A stretch of DNA of 64,000 nt from assembly GCF_052056295.1 (NCBI RefSeq), contig NZ_CP182494.1, forward strand, positions 62,001 through 126,000, written 5' to 3'. The notes beneath the pieces are model-generated. The model made no database searches and was not told the origin of the DNA. It saw only the letters and a program-made list of their open reading frames with translations. The first letter of the stretch is position 1, and each line of letters starts with the position of its first letter. Below, one piece after another: positions 1 to 6,668 of the stretch. The stretch comes from Catenovulum sp052056295. GTDB lineage: Bacteria > Pseudomonadota > Gammaproteobacteria > Enterobacterales > Alteromonadaceae. Made by a program: the position numbers and the translations under genes.

Positions 1-1
1 T

Positions 2-874
2 TTATACAATCAAGAAAAAGCCATAATGATTTGGGAAACCGGTAATGAGCTAAAAGATACCAATGAGTTGTTCTTAGCCAAAACTTCAGCTTTTATTAAG
101 GCATTGGCGCCAAATCAACTGGTGATGGATGGCACTTACATCAAGATTAATGACTTTGCGTTGAAAGACCCAAATGTTGATATGGTTTCAAACCACTATT
201 ACACCAATGTTGGCAACAACAGTCCTGAAACTGTGTTGGCGGATTTAAAAACCATTAACGGCCAAAAGCCTTATTTAATTGGTGAATTTGGCTTGCAACC
301 GTCAGACAAATTACAAGCAATTATGGATGCTGCGGTTAACGCTGAATACAAAGGTGCAAAAGCCGTTGGCGCGTTTATCTGGGGTTTTCGAGGCCATAGG
401 CACAATGGTGGATTCTATTGGCACAATGAAGGTGGCTCAAAATACTATAGTTATCATCTACCTGGGTTTAAAGAAGGCGATTTTAACGAAGAAATAGCCG
501 TAGTAGAAATTGCCCGTAAAGCTGCTGCGCAAATGATGGGCGAAAAGCTTTTGCCATTGGCAAAACCAGAAGCACCTAAATTACGTGAAATTAACTCAGT
601 TGCAGATGTTCGTTGGATGGGCGCACCTTTAGGGCGAAGTTATCGCATTGAACGCTCAACCAGTATGGATTCAGGTTGGAAAACCATAGCGAATGGTCTG
701 TCCGATGGTAAACACAAGTTTGATCCACGCTTTGATACTTTATTTTGTGATGACAGCGTAAAAGCAAATGCCACCTATTACTATCGAGTATTTGCGCAAA
801 ATGAATCGGGTGAATCACCTGCTTCAAATGTACAAAAATTTACCACGAGTCAGCACATCGGGAAATGTAACTAA
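2..874 (+). CDS. GH5-type glycosidase (probable beta-mannanase), C-terminal part, with FN3-like tail
   Basis: The 5' end lies outside the window; the frame is open from base 2 and the ATG at 26 is internal. The first visible residues end in WETGNE, the GH5 acid/base Glu context, and LIGEFG about 80 residues later supplies the nucleophile Glu. About 100 residues after the barrel form a fibronectin type III-like domain (YRIERS..., YYYRVFAQNESG). In GH5 mannanases the acid/base motif is preceded by a similar Y-N-x-E-x-A-I-M-x-W stretch. The next gene is a GH27 alpha-galactosidase on the same strand, which fits galactomannan breakdown, although a terminator separates the two. Substrate is inferred; it could be another GH5 or GH5-like activity. 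Confidence 0.6.
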   Translation, partial: LYNQEKAIMIWETGNELKDTNELFLAKTSAFIKALAPNQLVMDGTYIKINDFALKDPNVDMVSNHYYTNVGNNSPETVLADLKTINGQKPYLIGEFGLQPSDKLQAIMDAAVNAEYKGAKAVGAFIWGFRGHRHNGGFYWHNEGGSKYYSYHLPGFKEGDFNEEIAVVEIARKAAAQMMGEKLLPLAKPEAPKLREINSVADVRWMGAPLGRSYRIERSTSMDSGWKTIANGLSDGKHKFDPRFDTLFCDDSVKANATYYYRVFAQNESGESPASNVQKFTTSQHIGKCN

Positions 875-913
875 AATTCGACTGACTAGGTAGCCGTTTT
901 ACCCATGTTTTTA

Positions 914-941
914 GCCCATCTTTAGTTGGTGGGCCTTTTTT
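914..941 (+). terminator. Intrinsic terminator after the GH5 gene
   Basis: A 7-bp stem (GCCCATC at 914-920 with GGTGGGC at 928-934, one G-T pair) has a 7-nt loop and is followed by six T residues at 936-941. It should end the GH5 transcript, so the GH27 gene likely has its own promoter. Confidence 0.8.
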
Positions 942-1013
942 GAAACTGCGGGTATAACGTTTACCTAAAATTGCACAAGTACTTAAACAAAAAATAGATA
1001 ATTAGAGGTTTAT

Positions 1014-2228
1014 ATGAAAAACATGGTGACAAAAATAACGGTTTTGCTGTGTGCATTACTGTGTTTTACGGCAAATGCGAAAAAGTTTGAAAACTTAGCT
1101 CTGACCCCACAAATGGGTTGGAACAGTTGGAATAACTTTGACTGTGATGTGAATGAAGACATGATCAAAGAAATGGCCGATGCCATGGTAGCAACAGGCA
1201 TGCGCGATGCCGGTTATCAATACATCAATATTGATGATTGTTGGCACGGTGAGCGTGATGAAAATGGTTTTATTCAAGAGAGCAAAGAGCACTTTCCATC
1301 AGGTATGAAAGCCTTGGCTGATTATGTACACAGCAAAGGTTTAAAATTAGGTATTTATTCTGATGCAGGCACAAAAACTTGCGCAGGTCGCGCCGGTAGT
1401 CGCGGTTACGAATATCAAGATGCGCTGACTTATGCTCGTTGGGGAATCGATTATTTAAAATATGATTGGTGTGCAACTGAGAACGTTAATCCAATTGGTG
1501 CATACACTTTAATGCGCGACGCTTTATATTCAGCTGGGCGTCCAATTTTATTTAGTATTTGTGAATGGGGCGACAACAAGCCTTGGGAATGGGCAAAAGA
1601 CATAGGCCACTCATGGCGTACAACGGGTGATATCTATCCATGTTGGAGCTGTGAAAAGAAACAAGGCTCATGGTCTTCTTGGGGGGTATTGCCAATTTTA
1701 GATATGCAAAACAAACTGCGTAAATACGCAGGCCCAGGTCATTGGAATGATATGGACATGATGGAAGTGGGCAACGGCATGAGCTACCACGAAGACAGAG
1801 CACATTTTTCAATTTGGGCTATGTTAGCTTCACCTTTGATTGCGGGTAACGATTTGCGCAATATGTCGAAACAAACACGCGAGATTTTAACCAACAAAGA
1901 CATAATTGCATTAAACCAAGACAAACTTGGTATTCAAGCAATGAAATTTATTGATGATGGTGACATAGAAATTTGGGTAAAAGCATTGGACGGTGGCGAG
2001 TGGGCCTTTATGTTTTTAAATCGTTCAGATAACAAAACAACCTACAACTACGACTGGCAGTTTAATATTTATAAAGACGACCTATTCGGCCACTATGTCG
2101 ACTTTAATAAAAATAAATTTAACTGGCGTAACTTGTGGGAAAAAGGTACTGGCACAACAGCTAAAAAGCTAAAAATTGACTTGCCTGCGCATGGTGTACA
2201 AGTACTGCGTTTAACGCCGGTTAAATAA
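1014..2228 (+). CDS. GH27 alpha-galactosidase, secreted
   Basis: This is a complete 404-residue GH27 enzyme, expected to remove terminal alpha-1,6-galactose from galactomannan or raffinose-type sugars in the periplasm or outside. Residues 1-22 form a signal peptide ending ANA. Clan D motifs are clear: TPQMGWNSWN near 31-40, NIDDCW near 72-77, the nucleophile Asp151 in YLKYDWC, and WNDMD at 244-248 containing the acid/base Asp. A small C-terminal beta-sandwich follows. An AGAGG ribosome-binding site precedes the ATG at 1014. The length is usual for bacterial GH27. The upstream GH5 gene points to galactomannan. GH27 also includes other specificities, so the substrate is inferred. Confidence 0.93.
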   Translation: MKNMVTKITVLLCALLCFTANAKKFENLALTPQMGWNSWNNFDCDVNEDMIKEMADAMVATGMRDAGYQYINIDDCWHGERDENGFIQESKEHFPSGMKALADYVHSKGLKLGIYSDAGTKTCAGRAGSRGYEYQDALTYARWGIDYLKYDWCATENVNPIGAYTLMRDALYSAGRPILFSICEWGDNKPWEWAKDIGHSWRTTGDIYPCWSCEKKQGSWSSWGVLPILDMQNKLRKYAGPGHWNDMDMMEVGNGMSYHEDRAHFSIWAMLASPLIAGNDLRNMSKQTREILTNKDIIALNQDKLGIQAMKFIDDGDIEIWVKALDGGEWAFMFLNRSDNKTTYNYDWQFNIYKDDLFGHYVDFNKNKFNWRNLWEKGTGTTAKKLKIDLPAHGVQVLRLTPVK

Positions 2229-2242
2229 ATCTAATCAGTTAA

Positions 2243-2278
2243 ATATGGTAGTCCGTCTTGCTTGGCGAGCTACCATAT
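2243..2278. repeat. Stem-loop in the 333-bp gap after GH27
   Basis: Perfect 9-bp arms ATATGGTAG (2243-2251) and CTACCATAT (2270-2278) flank an 18-nt loop. No T-run follows, so it may be an mRNA-end or processing structure rather than a classic terminator. The rest of 2229-2561 contains the repeat listed at 2360-2387 and no gene that I can support. Confidence 0.5.
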
Positions 2279-2359
2279 ACTTGAATAAGTCTTAACTTGA
2301 TTAACTGGACTCAATCAAATCTGAAAGTCGCATATGTGCCATTTTGGGACGTTCGGCTC

Positions 2360-2387
2360 TAACTCATTTTTGCCCCATTATGAGTTA
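2360..2387. repeat. Inverted repeat, left flank of the MerB-like/MarR-GNAT module
   Basis: Arms TAACTCAT (2360-2367) and ATGAGTTA (2380-2387) form a hairpin. The same AACTCATTTTTG...ATGAGTT sequence occurs as a longer perfect hairpin at 4334-4359, so related elements flank the two-gene module at 2562-4202 on both sides. Confidence 0.5.
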
Positions 2388-2561
2388 ACGTAAATACTCT
2401 AAAGGTCTGCTTTGAGCGATAAACGGACAGTAACTGAAGGTGTGATTCAAGGAATTCGAACTCTACTGAACGTTAATTCACTAGGCATTAAAAAAGCCGT
2501 ATGCGGAAGGAATACACACAGCTGTGCTTTGCACTAAAAAGTACACCAAAGCATTTGAGAG

Positions 2562-3245
2562 CTAAAATCGCCCAGCTTTCGATGGCATTTTCCAAATAGA
2601 ATGCTGAAGCTCAAATCGTTCAAAAATTTCTTTAGCTTCATCTACACTCCACTTAACCCAATTAGGGCTTAAATGATTCCCATACCATACTTTTGAAAAC
2701 TCCCAGATTTTAGTAATTGGTTGGATATCACCCTTATCCATATTGTATTTCTTACACCAACTATCAACTTCAGCTTCCGATTCGAAAATAAGCATCTTAC
2801 TGCATGTATAGGTAACATTATCCCAAGCATTCATCATTGGTATGGGAAAGTGAATAAACAAATTCTTATTTATAATTTCACCATTTACTATTTCGACAAC
2901 AACTTGTTTTGCTTCTCCGCCTAAAGTTGATGTGATTGTTAAATCACAATCTAACAAAGCTGCTGCACCTAAAGAGCACCAAGCACAGTTTCCCCACCAA
3001 CTGCCGCCTTTAGAGTTAATCCAAAAGTTTGTTGGAGCAGTCGAAAATGGGTGCATTACCCAAACTTCGGATGATTTGGGGTGCAATACTACTCCGTGAT
3101 ATTCTTCAAGAGTTTTTAGTGCTTCAACAGTGTTTAATTTAGAGGTATTAAAGTGTTGAGCGATACTATCAATTTTTGGAGCATAGCCAAATTCAACGAT
3201 ATGGCTCATGACATAGTAATGTAGTGTCGAATTATTCAGTTCCAT
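2562..3245 (-). CDS. MerB-like (alkylmercury lyase fold) protein
   Basis: This 227-residue protein resembles organomercurial lyase MerB. Residues 1-60 look like the helical, winged-helix-like N-terminal domain. The core has WCSLG at 89-93 and a second cysteine, Cys148, in YTCSKMLIFES. In true MerB two cysteines and one aspartate break the carbon-mercury bond; the cysteines match Cys90 and Cys148 here, but the usual Asp three residues after the first Cys is Gly93. No merA, merT, merP or merR lies nearby. The gene starts 9 bp after a MarR-GNAT gene, so they are probably co-transcribed. It may be a MerB-fold protein with another role; mercury lyase activity is uncertain. Confidence 0.7.
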   Translation of the reverse strand: MELNNSTLHYYVMSHIVEFGYAPKIDSIAQHFNTSKLNTVEALKTLEEYHGVVLHPKSSEVWVMHPFSTAPTNFWINSKGGSWWGNCAWCSLGAAALLDCDLTITSTLGGEAKQVVVEIVNGEIINKNLFIHFPIPMMNAWDNVTYTCSKMLIFESEAEVDSWCKKYNMDKGDIQPITKIWEFSKVWYGNHLSPNWVKWSVDEAKEIFERFELQHSIWKMPSKAGRF

Positions 3246-3254
3246 ATATCACCT

Positions 3255-4202
3255 CTATTTAGTTCTCTTGTTACTCAAGTACAATTCCATTTGTACATTG
3301 CATCTGTCATATGGTGATGAAGCACCTTCAATATGTTTAAAGCCCAGCTTTTCGTAGAGGCTGACGGCTGGTACTAATACAGAATTGCTTTCTAAATAAA
3401 GTCGCTTCGCCCCTATTAATTTTGCTCTTTCAATTATTTTTTGACCTAAAAGTAAGCCAATTCCTTTGCCTTGCGCTGTAGGTGATACAGCCATTTTTGC
3501 AAGCTCATAGTCGTCCATATCCATTTTAATTAATGCACAACAACCAACAGGCTTTCCTTTGTCTAATGCGATAAAAATATAGCCTGACTGATTTAAAATA
3601 TACCCCTCAGGATCGTCTAATGCCTTCAAATCTGGCGTTTCTAATTCCCAATGTTTACTAATCCATTCAACATTTAAAGCTTTGAAAGTCTCATGATGTT
3701 TAGGTGCGTAATCAACTATTCTGATATCTTCTATTTTCTCATCTACTCGCGAACTTATTGGGCGAAACCTTAAATGCCTATCAATGACAGTTAGTGCTTG
3801 CCAAAGGTCAACACCTGCATCTTGTTCTAGCTGTTTCATCGCTACATCAATTGCATCACATTGCTTTTGCATATTAGGAACCATAGCTTTTGCGCGATTA
3901 TTTAACTGAACTAAAGTTATTCGAGAGTCCTCATTAGATCTATAGCTTTCAATCAAATCAGCCATTTTCATTTCTTTCACTATTTTGCTGACTGATACGT
4001 GAGAATGATTGATTTCTTTAGCAATATTCACGACAGACTCTGCTCCTTTGGAAGCAAGGACGTAAAAGACAGGGAACCATTTTGGCTCAATATCGAATCC
4101 AAATTTCTCATAGGTTTTCTCTGCGTCTTGAGATACTTGCGCTGCAAGTTGCCTTAAAGCTGTTCCTAGAGCGATATGTCCTAATTCGTTAAATGACTTC
4201 AT
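3255..4202 (-). CDS. MarR-type regulator fused to GNAT N-acetyltransferase
   Basis: The 315-residue protein has two domains. Residues about 1-150 form a MarR-like winged helix (VVNIAKEINHSHVSVSKIVKEM as recognition region, then the wing ...SNEDSRITLVQL). Residues about 165-315 form a GNAT acetyltransferase with the acetyl-CoA-binding motif QGKGIGLLLGQK and YEKLGF. MarR-GNAT fusions are known, but their acceptors are mostly unassigned. It is the first gene of a likely operon with the MerB-like gene 9 bp downstream. A ligand-sensing regulator that also acetylates a small molecule is inferred; the target is unknown. Confidence 0.85.
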   Translation of the reverse strand: MKSFNELGHIALGTALRQLAAQVSQDAEKTYEKFGFDIEPKWFPVFYVLASKGAESVVNIAKEINHSHVSVSKIVKEMKMADLIESYRSNEDSRITLVQLNNRAKAMVPNMQKQCDAIDVAMKQLEQDAGVDLWQALTVIDRHLRFRPISSRVDEKIEDIRIVDYAPKHHETFKALNVEWISKHWELETPDLKALDDPEGYILNQSGYIFIALDKGKPVGCCALIKMDMDDYELAKMAVSPTAQGKGIGLLLGQKIIERAKLIGAKRLYLESNSVLVPAVSLYEKLGFKHIEGASSPYDRCNVQMELYLSNKRTK

Positions 4203-4333
4203 AATAAATATATCCGTAACCAGTTACGTATATATTTATGAAAAAAGAGAGGCTTGTCAAATTATTTAGTTTAAGTCGCTTTAATCGAAGTTGCTGGAAC
4301 GTCTGAATTTGGCACAGAGCACGCATTCGTCCA

Positions 4334-4359
4334 AACTCATTTTTGTCCAAAAATGAGTT
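4334..4359. repeat. Perfect inverted repeat, right flank of the MerB-like/MarR-GNAT module
   Basis: Arms AACTCATTTTTG (4334-4345) and CAAAAATGAGTT (4348-4359) are perfect 12-bp complements with a 2-nt loop. It matches the repeat at 2360-2387 and may be a dispersed extragenic element. It lies in the 262-bp gap upstream of the MarR-GNAT gene and could also be an operator or terminator-like hairpin. No gene is supported in 4203-4464. Confidence 0.6.
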
Positions 4360-4464
4360 AGAACGACCGTCTCTTGAACGCTCATATCTGCCTGTCAGCA
4401 GCAGCCCAAACTTATTCACCGAAACTATTGGAGCAGATATAAGCTACGAAAACTGCCAAGCTAC

Positions 4465-5196
4465 TTAATACTCAAAATTAAAGCCAAAATCTTTTAGCTT
4501 TTCATATACGTTAATATCAAATCTGAATAATGCCGCTGCTCTATGTGCTACATCTGTTTGTTTTTCTTTGCAATTTATCAGTAGATTCATTTTTTGAATT
4601 TTACGGCGGAAATTAGGTTTATCTAATTTGGTATCTAAAATCGCTTCGTATATTTCTTGTAATTGCAGTAGTGTGAATTTTTCCGGCAGTAAGCTAAAGC
4701 CGATTGGCTCATGGCGAACTTTATATTTTAGGTGGTCGAGCGAGGCTAAAATAATCTCTTTGTGATCAAATATCAGCTCAGGCAGTTGTTTAACGTCAAA
4801 CCAAGCAACTTCATGGGTATTGTCACCATGAATAATATTTACTTCATTCATGCGGACAAAAGCATAATAGGCAATGGTAATAATACGGCGTAGCGGGTAG
4901 CGCTTAACATTGCCGAAGGTCGCTAGCTGGTCGAGGTGAAAATTTTTAACACCTGTGGCTTGTGTGACGACCCTGTGGGCAGCACTTTCAATATCTTCGT
5001 CGAGTTTAACCCAATGACCAATTAACCCCCACTTATTTGCTGCTGCACCTTGTTTGTATTTAGCTAACAGCACCTTTAATTTTCCGTCTTCCATAGCGTA
5101 AATTAAGTTATCGACTGACAGATTCTTCATGCAATCGTCAGGCAATAATTCTTCTTTGTCCATTTCTGGTGCTAATAATAGCGAGTCATTTGTCAT
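4465..5196 (-). CDS. NrtR/AraR-type Nudix-family transcriptional regulator with degenerate Nudix box
   Basis: The 243-residue protein has an N-terminal Nudix fold (about 25-160) and a C-terminal winged helix (about 165-243; LLPEKFTLLQLQEIYEAIL and the typical KPNFRRKI). This is the layout of the NrtR/AraR regulator family, where the Nudix fold usually binds a ligand. The Nudix box at 60-83 has lost the REXXEE catalytic core (it reads RVVTQA), so hydrolysis is unlikely. It is divergent from the GH43 gene at 5491, and related regulators control pentose or NAD genes. I infer a sugar-responsive regulator of the xylan/arabinan genes. The effector is unknown. Confidence 0.85.
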   Translation of the reverse strand: MTNDSLLLAPEMDKEELLPDDCMKNLSVDNLIYAMEDGKLKVLLAKYKQGAAANKWGLIGHWVKLDEDIESAAHRVVTQATGVKNFHLDQLATFGNVKRYPLRRIITIAYYAFVRMNEVNIIHGDNTHEVAWFDVKQLPELIFDHKEIILASLDHLKYKVRHEPIGFSLLPEKFTLLQLQEIYEAILDTKLDKPNFRRKIQKMNLLINCKEKQTDVAHRAAALFRFDINVYEKLKDFGFNFEY

Positions 5197-5395
5197 TATA
5201 TTTGGGGAATTCTACTTAATATATAAATGACTATTTTAGAGTTAAATAGCGGGCTAGGCAATTAAACTTGTCCACTTTAGCTAATTAAAGCAATAGGCAG
5301 AGTTAATTTAGCTAAAAACATATGAAATTTTGCTAAATTCATCGGAAATTTTCTTCTACTTGTAACAAATTTAAATTTTTAATCTTATTGTGTAG

Positions 5396-5428
5396 TTGAC
5401 TATTTATCTTTTGTTTTTATAATAGTCA
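5396..5428 (+). promoter_or_regulatory. Sigma70 promoter of GH43 overlapped by TGACTAT/ATAGTCA inverted repeat
   Basis: TTGACT at 5396-5401 and TATAAT at 5418-5423 are separated by 16 bp, a strong promoter for the gene at 5491. TGACTAT (5397-5403) and ATAGTCA (5422-5428) are perfect inverted arms overlapping both promoter boxes, as expected for a repressor site. The same half-site forms a tighter palindrome at the TBDR promoter (25091-25112). The divergent Nudix-family regulator is the obvious candidate binder (inference). Confidence 0.7.
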
Positions 5429-5490
5429 GCAAGTAGAGATTAATCAGGCGTGAATTTAAGGCTGGTTAATAACATTAAATTAGGTTACAG

Positions 5491-6537
5491 ATGTTAAAAG
5501 AGAACTTAGATATAATCAGCGATGCAGAGCGAGTTCAACAACAAGATTTGCAAAAAGCTGCTGGCTTAACCGCTATTGCGCAACCATTAGTTGAACATAT
5601 TTATACGGCAGATCCATCCGCTCACGTATTTAATGGTAAAATTTACATTTATCCATCTCACGACATTGAAACGGATGAGCCTATTAACGATAGAGGTGAT
5701 CAATATGCTATGCGCGATTACCATGTTTTATCGTTAACTGAGGTTGGCGGTGAGGTGACAGATCACGGCTGTGTGTTAGATGTAACTGACGTTGCTTGGG
5801 CTGAAAAACAAATGTGGGCACCTGATGCGGCAGAAAAGAACGGTCAGTATTATTTGTATTTTCCAGCACGAGATCACGAGGGTATTTTTAGGTTAGGTGT
5901 TGCTGTTAGTAATACACCAGAAGGACCTTTTGTCGCTGAACCTGAGCCGATTAAAAACAGTTTTAGTATAGACCCTGCGATTTATCAGGATGAAGACAAT
6001 CAATATTATGCGTATTTTGGGGGAATTTGGGGTGGTCAGTTACAAAGATGGTCAACGGGTGATTATGTAGATGAAGACATATATCCAAAGGAAGACGAGC
6101 CTGCACTCTTACCTAAAGTTGCTAAATTATCTGATGACATGCTGCAATTTGCTGAAGATGTTAAAGATGTACAAATTTTCGATGAAAATGGCGAGTTACT
6201 TAGAGCCGGAGATGCTGACAGAAGGTTTTTTGAAGGCCCTTGGGTGCATAAGTACAATAACCAATACTACCTATCATACTCTACAGGTGATACTCACAAA
6301 ATTGTTTATGCTACGTCAAACTCACCTTATGGGCCTTTTGTCTATCAAGGTGTGATATTAGAGCCTGTGCTGGGTTGGACAACACATCACTCTATTGCTG
6401 AATATGAAGGAAAGTGGTACTTGTTTTATCATGATTGCACTTTGTCCGGCGGGCAAACGCATTTACGTTCGGTCAAAATGACTGAGTTAACTTATGCGGA
6501 AAACGGCAAAATCAACACGATTCAGCCGTATAAATAA
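5491..6537 (+). CDS. GH43 beta-xylosidase/alpha-L-arabinofuranosidase, cytoplasmic
   Basis: This 348-residue five-bladed propeller glycosidase has the three GH43 acidic residues: Asp41 in TADPSAH (base), Asp161 in SIDPAIY (pKa modulator) and Glu248 in FFEGPWVHK (acid). There is no signal peptide, so it should act in the cytoplasm on imported xylo- or arabino-oligosaccharides. HVFNGKIYIYPSHD resembles GH43 beta-xylosidases. The gene has its own strong promoter and is divergent from the Nudix-family regulator. Xylosidase versus arabinofuranosidase cannot be decided from sequence alone. The ATG at 5491 follows an in-frame AT-rich leader with a weak ribosome-binding site. Confidence 0.88.
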   Translation: MLKENLDIISDAERVQQQDLQKAAGLTAIAQPLVEHIYTADPSAHVFNGKIYIYPSHDIETDEPINDRGDQYAMRDYHVLSLTEVGGEVTDHGCVLDVTDVAWAEKQMWAPDAAEKNGQYYLYFPARDHEGIFRLGVAVSNTPEGPFVAEPEPIKNSFSIDPAIYQDEDNQYYAYFGGIWGGQLQRWSTGDYVDEDIYPKEDEPALLPKVAKLSDDMLQFAEDVKDVQIFDENGELLRAGDADRRFFEGPWVHKYNNQYYLSYSTGDTHKIVYATSNSPYGPFVYQGVILEPVLGWTTHHSIAEYEGKWYLFYHDCTLSGGQTHLRSVKMTELTYAENGKINTIQPYK

Positions 6538-6589
6538 GTTACCTATTCAGAGTTCAGGTTACTTCATTCATTACCTGTCGTATTAGTTA

Positions 6590-6625
6590 ACCGACTTAAA
6601 CCAATGAGTTTAAGTCGGTTTTTTT
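6590..6625 (+). terminator. Intrinsic terminator after GH43
   Basis: A perfect 12-bp stem (ACCGACTTAAAC at 6590-6601, GTTTAAGTCGGT at 6608-6619) with a 6-nt loop is followed by a T-run to 6625. It separates GH43 from the convergent GH115 gene. Confidence 0.92.
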
Positions 6626-6668
6626 ATGCTCTTTAAAACCTAGAGTTTTAATCTCAATATTTGTACTT

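Noticed and set aside
4189..4419. Short minus-strand frame upstream of the MarR-GNAT gene
   Set aside because: It covers the inverted repeat, has no good ribosome-binding site and encodes no recognisable domain.
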